From positions 1,142,012 to 1,206,011 of the forward strand of contig CM059623.1 of assembly GCA_030435675.1 (NCBI GenBank): a stretch of DNA of 64,000 nucleotides, written 5' to 3'. The stretch is from Steinernema hermaphroditum (lineage: Eukaryota > Nematoda > Chromadorea > Rhabditida > Steinernematidae). The position numbers and the translations under genes are program-made. Below are positions 53,420 through 62,619 of this stretch, piece after piece (the stretch's first letter is position 1; each line of letters begins with the position of its first letter). Below the pieces are notes generated by a model. It had not been told where the DNA came from. It was given only the letters and a program-made list of their open reading frames with translations, and made no database searches.

Positions 53420-53690
53420 CTAGCGGCCCCAACCCCATCGAGGTCCTCCCCAACCGCCTCGCCATCCTCGATTCCATCCACCACCCCAGCCAGGACCACC
53501 CCAACCAGGGCCGCCCCAGCCTGGACGACCCCATCCAAATTGGCGCTTCGCTCTGATACTGAAATCGAAAATCATTTCTGTTGAAGTGGATGTTCTACCT
53601 TGGATCGGACTGCACAGCCATGAAGAGATCCTGGGCAAGGATGGGAGCCGCGAAGAGGAAGAAAGCGAGGAATATAATGTAGACCTTCAT
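53420..53690 (-). CDS. Gly/Trp/Pro-rich secreted peptide, gene 3 (76 aa)
   Basis: Exons 53599-53690 and 53420-53558, 40-nt phase-2 intron. Signal peptide 'MKVYIIFLAFFLFAAPILAQ', short propeptide, then 'IRAKR' and mature 'QFGWGRPGWGGPGWGGPGWG', closing with 'WGWGR'. Unlike the others it has repeated PGWGG units. A TATA-like 'gtataaaagg' on the minus strand (53731-53740) lies about 45 bp above the ATG. The upstream block is related to that of gene 2 ('tgttttgatc', 'gaagtggaac'). Confidence 0.85.
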
Positions 53691-53730
53691 GAAGCTTCAA
53701 TGGAAGAACAACTTATGATGTTGGCTTGTA

Positions 53731-53740
53731 CCTTTTATAC
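53731..53740 (-). promoter_or_regulatory. TATA box of peptide gene 3
   Basis: Minus-strand 'gtataaaagg', about 45 bp upstream of the start codon. Confidence 0.6.
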
Positions 53741-53789
53741 CCATAAACCGTTCCAGTAGGTATATGACTCACATGTTGTTTTGATCTTA

Positions 53790-54735
53790 AACGCAGACAA
53801 AGAAGCGTTTTGAAGTGGAACAAGCAGTCAAAGAGCGCGCCTTGCGTCATATATGCCATTCCTCAGAGCGATCAGTGATCTACTAGGACGGCTTGCTTCA
53901 AACCAAGCACTAGTAATTCCTCACGAGTTTTTATTTCTCGTATCAAAGGCTTGTGCCTTGCACAAGAACCATATTGTCACACCGTACGCCGGGCTTTTTC
54001 TGGTACGTATTTTAAAAATTACGTCCAAACCAGATCGGGAAATAGTGTAAAACCTGCTGCGAGGATTTTGTGGTCGACCTGGTCAATCTTTTTGTGTCCT
54101 GTTGTTCATCGTCTCCGGATCCGAAACAGAAAGAAAAACTAAAAATTATTAGACAGGGAGTCGAGCCGAAAAAGGAAACCAAAGGGCAAAAACCAAATGA
54201 AAAGTTATCAGTGTTTTGAAGTGGAACAAAAGAGTGCGCCTTGAGTCATATGTGCCATTCCTGAGAGCGATCAGTGATCTCGCATCAAGTATAGAATCGG
54301 GTGGTTCATATCAAAATTGTAGGGCGAGGACATTGAAATACGATCTACTCAGTGGTCAGTCATTTCACTTCACTCTAGTATATATGGTCTTTCATTTGTG
54401 TTCCCAGCGATCGGTCGGGTCGTCCATGTCATTGATTCAAGAGTAAATGTAATGTAGTATATATCATTTTATACCACTTTTATATCCTACTACATATCGT
54501 ATCCATAGCCATGTATTGCGCCTTCTCGTTTTCATGACTCAACAGTGGACACATCCTCCAAAAATGACGTCCGAACCAGATTGGACAATAGTGTAAAACC
54601 TGCCGCAAGGGTTTTCTGATCGAAGTGGCCAATCTTTGTTGTGTCCTGTTGTTAATCATTTCTGGATCCGTAACAGAGACAGCTAAACATGGACGACTAG
54701 GAAGGTAGTCAATCCGAAAAAGGAAACCAAACGGT
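53790..54735. repeat. Tandem duplication in the peptide cluster
   Basis: 53790-54175 and 54200-54735 are diverged direct copies. Shared blocks in order: 'gttttgaagtggaacaa', 'tgccattcct(c/g)agagcgatca', 'acgtccaaaccagat/acgtccgaaccagat', 'agtgtaaaacctgc', 'tgtgtcctgttgtt' and 'ccgaaaaaggaaacc'. The first block also occurs above genes 2 and 3, so this looks like duplicated upstream DNA of a peptide gene whose coding part has been lost. Confidence 0.7.
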
Positions 54736-55206
54736 GCCCCAGTTTGATCCCGTATTGACAAAGTCGGCTATGGCCATCAAAACGCAACTTTTGAAGGATG
54801 TTTATATGGTCAGATGTGCGTAGAGACCGGCGGGCTTTTACGCACAGCTCAATGATGTAGATTTGCCTACATGTGTGCTCTTTCTGATAAGGACACTTCA
54901 AAAGATTCCATTGTCAGCTACCATGCCATTAGTGTTCTGTTTGTCACTTATAAAACCGACCTAAAATCGGACTATGGGAAGGTTGTTCCTGGATGCATTA
55001 AGAGAAGATGAATAAGGACCTTCTACGTTCCATGAATTTAGACTGTCTCCTATGGGCGATTTGATGTTCGGATTAGTATGATCTTTCCTACTTTCCGAAA
55101 GAAATACTTACATATCATTTATCGATATAAACATCATACGTTACTCCAAATATAAATTACGAAATAGAGCTGCAGACAATGACAGCGGTATGGAGCTACC
55201 AGAAGA

Positions 55207-55492
55207 TCATCGGCCCCATCCCCAGCCACGTCTCCCCCATCCACCTCCCCATCCGCGATTCCATCCACCGCCCCATCCACGGCCACCCCATCCGCCCCAG
55301 CCGCCTCCCCAGCCACCGTAGCCGTAGCCCCAGCGCTTCAGTCGGCTTCTGAAAATAAAGTAAATAGAATCGCGACCAGGGTTGGATGATATACCTGGGC
55401 TCAAGTTCATCGTTCGGGAAGCCGGCCTCCTGGCCGAAAACGGTCGCCGCCAAGATGACGAGAACAAGGAAGAAACAACCGTAGACCTTCAT
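55207..55492 (-). CDS. Gly/Trp-rich secreted peptide, gene 4 (79 aa)
   Basis: Exons 55395-55492 and 55207-55348, 46-nt phase-2 intron. Signal peptide 'MKVYGCFFLVLVILAATVFG', propeptide 'QEAGFPNDELEPR', then 'SRLKR' and mature 'WGYGYGGWGGGWGGWGGRGW', ending in 'WGWGR'. The mature part is closest to gene 1 at the nucleotide level, so these two are likely the most recent duplicates or have been homogenised by gene conversion. TATA box at 55532-55542 (minus strand). Confidence 0.87.
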
Positions 55493-55531
55493 GGTGATGG
55501 AAGACGGTGATAGGAGTGTGTGGAGTATTGT

Positions 55532-55542
55532 CGCTTTTATAC
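55532..55542 (-). promoter_or_regulatory. TATA box of peptide gene 4
   Basis: Minus-strand 'gtataaaagcg', about 40 bp upstream of the ATG. Confidence 0.6.
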
Positions 55543-55619
55543 AGAACTGAAGATCATAGTTCGTCGAATGTAGATACTGATGTGTGGGCGTGGAAGGAGT
55601 GGAGAAAAACAGAACCATT

Positions 55620-57215
55620 ACGCATCTGTTAAGCGAATAAATAATCGATTTTTTTTAAATCGAAGAGAACGATTTTGTTTTTCCCAGATCTAGTCGGAAC
55701 TGTGATGATTTTGAAACCGTAACCTATCAAGTTAGACATGGTCATGAAACCGGGAAGAGCACTTTATCTGTAAGTCCACCCCAATAGCTGACCGAGTAAT
55801 ATTTCTAATGACAGCCACAAGTAACATCGGTATAACTGGTTTTTGTCGTAGGTTGCCGAACATTTTCTGTTATTTTCTTCGTGTATTGAATCACCGTCCG
55901 TTAAGAAGACAATGCCGTATGACAAGACCAAAATACATATATGACGCAGTCGCGATACGTTTAATAATTTGACTTAGTTAGTGGTCTAGGTGAATCAGCG
56001 CATTCCTCTGATATCACATCTTCGCGGACATGACAAAAACTAGCAACGCGAAGATGATGAAGAAAGAAGGCAATTTGTCTTGAAGTTCTGTCGTCAAGAA
56101 ATAAACAGAACATAGCTCTTTTCCTGGATCAATAAAAGTGGCAACATAAATTGGCTCTAATACCAAACCTCAAAACCAAAACAAAACATCAAGCATCAAT
56201 ACCTTCAATAATAACAATACCAAAACATCGTTGATCTAACTTCATCATCTCTTCCAAATATCTCCGCATTTACTGACCCCCAAATAGCTTCTCTTGGGCG
56301 GATACTGTCCTCGCTTTTGAGTCGATAAAGTCCACCAGTACCTCCAATGCAATACCAGTACCTCCACTGAATCCAATCAGGCCAAAGTTCTGATGGCTTC
56401 CAGCGTCAGTGCCTGAACTGAACGAAAAGGCAATGCACTGATGAGAAAGATTGAACACGATGAAGGCGATTTGTCTTGGAGTCCTTTTGTCAAGAAATGG
56501 ACAAAAAAATGAACCTTGCCTGGATCAATAAAAGTAACAAAATAAATTGGCTCTAATAGTTCTAATAACATTCTTTCTCTGTTGAAATTAAATAGCCCCC
56601 AAATAGCTTGCTTTTGACATTTATTCCAAACTGTTGCCGTCATTCCGAGTTATAGCCGCAGTCCAACACTCAGGATTACAAAAATTTTCCATGAAAATGA
56701 TCAATAGCAATGAGCCAGAGATTGGTCACAGGAACATCCACATTATTGTCACATACGAATGAGTTCTTTCGCACTGAATGACATATAAAATGGAAAGAGA
56801 AGTGAAGAAAAGTATCTCCTATTTCAAACATAATTTTTCGCGTGTGTGCTATCTTTGCCTCACATTCGCCGCACCTATTCCTATCCATACCATACCAAAC
56901 GGGTGATAAGTACGGTGAACTTTAACTCAAAAGCCGCTTTCTGAAAGTACAAATGAGCCTTTAGTAAGCAAGGCTAAAAACGGACCTTAAAAGACTGTGA
57001 CAAAGTTGTGAAAAGCTGAAATAGGTTTGAGATCGAGTTCGAGATCGAGTAGATCGAAAGTCCCAAATGTCCAAAAATTTATCAGCACATAAAATACAAG
57101 TAGATCACAAGTTCAAGTTATAAGAAAGAGTCCATATGGATTGATACTTCAGTATAGCGATGGATGCAGAGGACCTATAGGGATTTTGCGGCCAAATCAG
57201 CTTCGGGTAACGCGT
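55620..57215. repeat. Spacer with an internal direct duplication
   Basis: Blocks at 56085-56165 and 56465-56560 match: 'tttgtcttg(a/g)agt', 'gtcaagaaat', 'cctggatcaataaaagt' and 'aaattggctctaata'; 'cccccaaatagctt' also repeats at 56276 and 56596. A minus-strand frame 56270-56458 between them has no recognisable domain. No gene is supported. Confidence 0.45.
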
Positions 57216-57519
57216 CTAGCGTCCCCATCCCCAGCCACCCCACCGGCGGCCCCAGCCTCCCCATCCACGTCCCCATCCTCCGCCCCAACCTCGACCCCAG
57301 CCGCCTCCCCATCCACGGCCACCCCAGCCGCCCCAACCACCGTAGCCCCATCTCTTGGATCGGACCCTAAAAGCGCTTACCTTTAAAAGAAGGATTGATC
57401 GATAATGAAGCTCACCTGGGTTCCGTGTCCCCGGCAAATCTTAGAGATTCGGGAACTTCAGCACAGGCGACAGAGAGTAGAAGAATAAAGGCGAAGATAA
57501 CTGTGTAGAGAACCTTCAT
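57216..57519 (-). CDS. Gly/Trp-rich secreted peptide, gene 5 (84 aa)
   Basis: Exons 57416-57519 and 57216-57366, 49-nt phase-2 intron. Signal peptide 'MKVLYTVIFAFILLLSVACA', propeptide 'EVPESLRFAGDTEPR', then 'VRSKR' and mature 'WGYGGWGGWGGRGWGGGW', with further GRGWGG blocks and a 'WGWGR' end. The propeptide resembles that of gene 6 (xVPExLxFxxDxxPR pattern), so genes 5 and 6 form a subgroup. TATA-like 'tatataaata' near 57551-57560 (minus strand). Confidence 0.87.
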
Positions 57520-57529
57520 TTTGGTGGAC

Positions 57530-58135
57530 ACTGAAACGCCTACAGTGCATGTTTATTTATATAGCTCGTGGAGATCGAAAATCGCGAAAGTTTAGCGAAT
57601 GGTCAACTGATTTAGGATGTTTTCGATTGTTGAGAGAGGTGCAATTCGAGCCTGCACGTATCACCCGTTGCAAAGAAGGGTTGTTTTCAATTTGCAAAGA
57701 CAGGTTCCAGTTCCGTCAATTTTGCGTTGCAACACTTGAGCAAACAACATGGACGACTTTCGTGGTCGTTTTTGTAAATGAGGTAGCGCCTGTGGTGCGC
57801 CTGCATGGCTCCGTTCACAAGATTTGGCATGTCAATTCGAGTATGTCAACGTCTTTAACTGGTTCGACTTTGGCGAACGCCTCTACCTTTAATTGGATTT
57901 GGAACCTTGAGATATAAAGAGTGATTCAACCGTGTTACCCTCAAAAAAGTCGCCGATTCATTATTAGACATACTTTAGAGCATGTTTCACCTTTAGAGTC
58001 ACTAAAGCGAAACAATTTATTGGTGATGAAATTTAAAGAAAATTCAGGTTACGTGGTGCATGATCACTGACTTCTTGTCGTTCAAACATGAGGAAGATGC
58101 ATTTGAGTTTGAGATTTAGTCAAGACTCACTCGTA
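57530..58135. other. Intergenic stretch, nothing recognised
   Basis: A plus-strand frame 57549-57917 is open but lacks any recognisable motif and overlaps the promoter of peptide gene 5. Confidence 0.3.
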
Positions 58136-58139
58136 TCGC

Positions 58140-58315
58140 GGTGGCGAGCGGTCAGTCCCTCCGGTCGCTCTCTGAGTGTCTGGTTGGTCAGATGGCAAAC
58201 CCCGTGGCAGTTGTGACTGTTCCGGCTTCCCGAGGGAATTGGGACACCCGGAAGCCGTAGTCCCACCACCGCTGACAACAAGATGTCCGACGCCCGACGC
58301 TGCGTGAGTAGTATA
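58140..58315. repeat. Fragment of repeat segment B
   Basis: 'cggcttcccgagggaattgg' and 'gctgacaacaagatgtccga' match 47975-48040 (and the complement at 23040-23110) with divergence, showing that this repeat is dispersed, not only tandem. Confidence 0.6.
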
Positions 58316-59020
58316 TCACCAGAATTTGTAGCCCCGCCCCCTTTCTCTGATTGGAGGAAATACAAGGTCACATTCCTTTCCGCGACGACGGCGGTGGGGA
58401 GAGAGAGAGGATGGGGAGGGGGAGAGGAATAGTAGTGGGGGAAGAGAGGAATGCGGGAAATTCAAATTTGAATTTCGGATTCGGACTCGAAAAGAGGATT
58501 CTGGTGGTTTCGGCGAATGTGTAAGAGGAATATGGGTTTTCGATGAATGATGAGAGGATTGGGTGATATTGTAGAATTGGGTTACTCGCTCCGTTTTCTT
58601 GACTGTGGAGTTAGCATTCTGCATGGCTTCGTTATCCTTGTCAACGGCTGCCTTTCCTATGATGAGCGCTCGATGAAGACAGTATGTATCCTTGGGAAGC
58701 GACTTCAAGACTCCATTTGTTGTTGTTTTACCGCTTCCTGTAATGAATCAAATTTATTCGAGAATAAACAATTTATTTACCTCAAGGAGGTTCGAAAAAC
58801 AGCGCTTCCATTATGAATTTGTCGTCGTACCGGAGCCCTTTCTGGGATTGAGACAACTTCTCGAGCACAGTTGTAGCGGGGCCTCTCGCCGCGAGTTCCG
58901 TTCAACGGTTGCTGAGGAGGAGAGAGCCCTACGGGGATAGACCAGTCATCAAATAATCCCTTTTTTATTGGGGGAGCACAGCAATTACAGAACAGTATTA
59001 GACCGGCCACTCCCAACGGC
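58316..59020. other. Intergenic stretch
   Basis: Includes purine-rich 'gagagagagaggatgggga' (about 58395-58415). Overlapping short frames on both strands; none supported. Confidence 0.3.
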
Positions 59021-59022
59021 CA

Positions 59023-59544
59023 TCATTCTGGGGACGGCGGGGAGGTCAGCCGCGCCGATCTCGCGGCTACAACAGTCTTGAGGGTGTTTGCTGTGTCTAG
59101 GGCGAATTGACGGGTTGATGTGGAGAAACGTCCGCTTTTCAAAGTATCCGACTGTGACTGTATCGAAGGGTGATAAAAGTTGATGGTCGCAAATGAGCCT
59201 TCCGGGACATCCTTCAGGAGGTTGTCGATGATTTTCTTCATCGCGAAGTTCATATTTTCCTCAGGATTCTTGACTTTTGGGAATTTGAACTGGACTGCAC
59301 GTTTGCAGCCCTCCAGGTGCGGAAGGCGAATATCCTTTCTAGAGACCTCGACAAAGTTATATAGAACTGCGACATCTCTTTGAATATCGCTTCTTTCTCC
59401 AGCCAGCGAGAAAGTTCCTCCGGCGCGTACACCACACCGCTAAATGGTCATTAATGATTTAGAATGGGGAAACAGCACGTACGATTCCAATGCGTCGGTG
59501 ATAACACGAAGTGCTTCGATCAGCTTGGCGTGAGTGGTCGACAT
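59023..59544 (-). pseudogene. Hypothetical gene with one frameshift
   Basis: Starts at the ATG of 59544 ('MSTTHAKLIEALRVITDALE'). A 43-nt intron follows (donor 'tc|gtacgt', acceptor 'accatttag'). The frame continues ('YAPEELSRWLEKEAIFKE') to about 59380, where a one-base shift is needed to reach the frame 'RLPHLEGCKRAVQFKFPKV', then 'MKKIIDNLLKDVPEGSFATI', ending at 59023. A partial copy of the middle at 59650-59765 shows that the second frame is the original. Family unknown; probably decayed. Confidence 0.45.
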
Positions 59545-59639
59545 TGTAGGAATCTGAAATGATATGAGATGTCAACTAAGCGATGAAAGGTATACTTAAC
59601 CGTTAATTTCCCTCTACTTTTAAAGGCTTCAAGTGTGAA

Positions 59640-59780
59640 AAAAACACGTCACAGTTGGGGTGGTAAAAGTTGATTGTAGGACGTTCGGAAACTTGAATTG
59701 GACTGCACGTTTGCAGCCCAGGTGCGGCAGGCGAGTATCCTTTCTAAAGACCTCGACAAAGTCTCCTGCAATAATTAACT
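59640..59780 (-). pseudogene. Partial duplicate of the 59-kb gene
   Basis: Encodes 'EVFRKDTRLPHLGCKRAVQF', a paralogue of the segment at 59290-59360, beginning after a good acceptor 'aattattgcag'. It then jumps to 'caacttttaccaccccaac', also present in the first copy, so an internal piece has been deleted. Confidence 0.55.
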
Positions 59781-59944
59781 AGCGTTTGATTAGATATCTT
59801 AGATACCATTTCCTTCGGGAAGATCGTTAGATGATTCGTTTGAAGCCTTCCTCGTTGAAAACTGCAATAATAATATAGAATATGCTTTAGGGTAAATCTT
59901 ACTTTTCAAGACGTGGGTTATATCTTCATCTATCTTTCCTTGAC

Positions 59945-60349
59945 CTAGATTGATAGATTCGGGGTGAGGTCGGAGATCGTTCTCCTTGTCGTTGTCTGAT
60001 AAGAGAAATTCGTGTCGTGTCCGAAGCACGGCATATTCTCGTATTTCCCCTCCGGTGATATGCGATCCCCTTGCAACATGTTGGTCTTATAATAAGCATG
60101 TATTAAGCGGGTATGGCGGAAGTTAACATGAGGAGGCTGGTTGGAGGAAGGCGGCGCGGAGCGACCGCTTAAGGGTGAGGCTGCAGGGCAGGAGCGCGGG
60201 GCCACGCCCCGACAAAAGAAGTCAAATTTACCAGAAGCCAGTTGTCTCAGATCTTCGTCTTCATTTTCGTTTTGAAAGAGCTTCTTTTTCGGGGAAGATT
60301 CGGCTTTTTCGGATGTTTGGTACTTAGAGAACATTAACATGTGTTTCAT
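59945..60349 (-). CDS. Hypothetical charged protein, two or more exons
   Basis: Exon 1 60232-60349 ('MKHMLMFSKYQTSEKAESSP' start, acidic/Lys-rich). Donor 'ctg|gtaaat' and acceptor 'gttgcaag' (60070) fit in phase with exon 2 ('DRISPEGKYENMPCFGHDTN'). The exon 3 boundary is uncertain because two frames are open after 'ttatcag' (60001). The frame also runs through the intron. The 'caccggaggggaaa' segment of exon 2 is shared with 23604-23617 and 44054-44067. Family unknown. Confidence 0.35.
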   Translation of the reverse strand: MKHMLMFSKYQTSEKAESSPKKKLFQNENEDEDLRQLASGKFDFFCRGVAPRSCPAASPLSGRSAPPSSNQPPHVNFRHTRLIHAYYKTNMLQGDRISPEGKYENMPCFGHDTNFSYQTTTRRTISDLTPNLSI

Positions 60350-60840
60350 AGCTTCCTTCGTATGAAGAAGAAGAGACGATCGTATGACAGGATGAGGAAG
60401 CGAAGATTCGTTGGTGTATATAAAAGAATTCTGAAATTGGGAATTGTTTAAAGGATTATGGTATGGACTTACTTAAAATTACAGGAATTTCTCGAGCTGG
60501 ATGAAGGAATGGATACCTACAAGGATTTTCAGGTTGTTATTATGCTTTTAGAACCCGCTTAGAAGCGATACATGTTTCGCATCGCAATGTCGTTAACGCG
60601 ATACGGTTTTTCTTTTGAAAGTGATGCTTAAACATATCTCAGTTGATGTCAGATGTAAGTGACCGATCGGTCGGTTCCTCTATTCTATTCGGAACTTTTC
60701 ATAAAAAAGATATTGTATTTGTTTGTCAGGTCGTTCTGGTTTATACAACTTAACTTTCTTAGCGAACAAGGAGCGTCAACAGTTTTGGACGACTTTACTA
60801 TTAACTTCGATTGCGTACTTGTTACCAAATCCCAAATTAT

Positions 60841-61413
60841 ATGCCTCCGACTGAAGATACGTTCTATTTGACTATTCCGAGTAACACTAATGAAAATAAT
60901 ACTCCTGCACACTTCCTAACGCATTTACAGTTATGTTTGAGGTTGGATAGTGAAGAATGGGAATGTGGTCTTGCAGAAATCATTTATACGTATAGCTGGC
61001 CAAATATTCGCAAAGATGAAACGATTACTGTGTATTATACGGATACGGACTTCTGCTAAATTTCCCGTTCATGCCGGGCAGTATACAGTGTTGAAGACCT
61101 GCTTGACATGCTGAACAGTGTATTGAACCTGAAGAAGAAGAAGACACTAGAGACTGATTCTTGGCAAGGTATTTTATTTATAGAGAATCATACTAATCCT
61201 GAGTACGTTTTAGGACAAGAACATAACCGAAACACCGAAGCGTCGTCCCTCTTCCATAGCCTACAGAGGACGCTTCAAGCTCCTGCACTCAATCATGTAC
61301 TACGAGGACGTGAAGACAGGACATCGTTGGATCCGCTTCTAAGTTTTATTATGTCCACCCCTTTATTAATTATGTGCTTCACTCATAAACTGTTTCCTTC
61401 ACTTTTCATTTAG
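60841..61413 (+). pseudogene. Maverick/Polinton-like virion protein relic
   Basis: The frame from 60841 encodes 'EDTFYLTIPSNTNENNTPAH' and 'SEEWECGLAEIIYTYSWPNI', a pattern I associate with a virion (penton/minor-capsid-like) protein of Maverick/Polinton elements ('DTFYLTLPSN...GEWEVGLxEIxYPHSW'). An in-frame TAA at 61057-61059 is followed, in the same frame, by 'VYSVEDLLDMLNSVL', which fits the family continuation. A second frame near 61240-61340 ('SIAYRGRFKLLHSIMYYEDV') may be a neighbouring small gene. No polymerase, ATPase or terminal repeats in view. Confidence 0.5.
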
Positions 61414-61499
61414 CCGACACTAGTTCGCGCGCTGTTCAGATGTTATCGCTCGCGATGGGGAGAGTGTGTGAGGGGAGAGAGAGTGTTAGAGAGGTTAGA

Positions 61500-61690
61500 G
61501 ATAGAAGGGTCGTTAGATTTCAAAATCCTCACTTGAGGGTCGTTGGTTTTCAGAATCCTCTTTAAAGGTCGTTAAGCACTCCAGAATCCGCTTAAGTACT
61601 TCAGAATCCTCCAGAATCCTCTTTGAAGGTTGTTAGATTTTCAGAATCCTCACTTGAGGGTCGTTAAGTACTTCAGAATCCTCTCACACG
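61500..61690. repeat. Short interspersed tandem motif 'agaatcctc..gagggtcgtta'
   Basis: About six imperfect copies of 'ttcagaatcctcacttgagg' and 'gtcgttaag/agat', spaced 25-45 bp apart, downstream of the Maverick-like relic. Confidence 0.55.
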
Positions 61691-61699
61691 TCTCAAAGG

Positions 61700-62250
61700 C
61701 GTTACGACTTGCATGACACCAAAAGCGACAAACAGAGGATATTTCTAGCTGCCGGCTTCATCCATAGCCGTTGATGTCGAATCGATGGACGGCGGCGCGC
61801 GTGTGAACGCGGCAATCATGGAGCCTCCAAAAATAACGGTGGAACTTCTCGTTGCCATGGCGAAAAGGTGAATCCCTTTGAACTTTGCTTCTTCTATCTC
61901 CTTACAATTATTAGGACACCCAACTATTAAAGGATGTTCGGAGGGAGGACAGGTGAGCGAAGAGACCTGAACAGCCGACTGCCGAGGGCAGCTGTCCAGG
62001 ACATAGAAACCGAAACCAGTTTAATAAGGCTCTGAACGCAATATTGTTTGAAGAACACCCCCTTGCACTTGCACAAAACACTGTAGAGGCTCCACACACA
62101 CTTTTATTATTTGATTCAAATATCAAACTCATACAAAAATACAGTAGGCTAATCGATAGAATACGATAGAATCAAAGGTGGAGGATTGCAAATACGACGG
62201 ACGTCCTTTCTCGACGTAGACTTCAGGTTGCACTGGCATGAACTCAAGGA
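61700..62250. other. Intergenic stretch with a possible short gene start
   Basis: ATG at about 61819 begins 'MEPPKITVELLVAMAKR' with a plausible donor ('aaaag|gtgaat') and acceptor ('attattag'), but the next exon stops quickly. Probably a chance frame or a truncated gene. Confidence 0.25.
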
Positions 62251-62251
62251 T

Positions 62252-62554
62252 TTATCTTCCCCATCCCCATCCGCCGTATCCACCGTAGCCACCCCAACCT
62301 CCCCATCGACGGCCCCAGCCGCCCCAACCCCAAGGACGGCCCCATCCACCGCCCCATCCACCACCCCAACCACCATATCCGCCCCACCATCGCTTGGCGC
62401 GGATTCTAAACACAATACCTTTTCACAGATTCTTTCAGATAGATACCCACCTGGGGTCCACATCACTGGAAAACTTCAAATTTTCCGGCATTTCGGCGGA
62501 GGCAGCGGCCGCAAGAAGAAGGACGGCGAGGAGAATACCGTAGTAGATCTTCAT
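62252..62554 (-). CDS. Gly/Trp-rich secreted peptide, gene 6 (85 aa)
   Basis: Exons 62451-62554 and 62252-62405, 45-nt phase-2 intron. Signal peptide 'MKIYYGILLAVLLLAAAASA', propeptide 'EMPENLKFSSDVDPR', then 'IRAKR' and mature 'WWGGYGGWGGGWGGGWGRPW', with a central 'WGRRW' (possible internal cleavage) and GGYGGYGGW before the 'WGWGR' end. The most Tyr/Gly-rich member, closest to C. elegans YGGYG/YGGW peptides. TATA box at 62602-62612 (minus strand). Confidence 0.87.
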
Positions 62555-62601
62555 GTTGAATAGACACAAAACTGACACTGATGGTGGCAGAGTGCGACGC
62601 T

Positions 62602-62612
62602 ACTTTTATACA
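62602..62612 (-). promoter_or_regulatory. TATA box of peptide gene 6
   Basis: Minus-strand 'tgtataaaagt', about 50 bp upstream of the ATG. Confidence 0.6.
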
Positions 62613-62619
62613 GAGCAAA

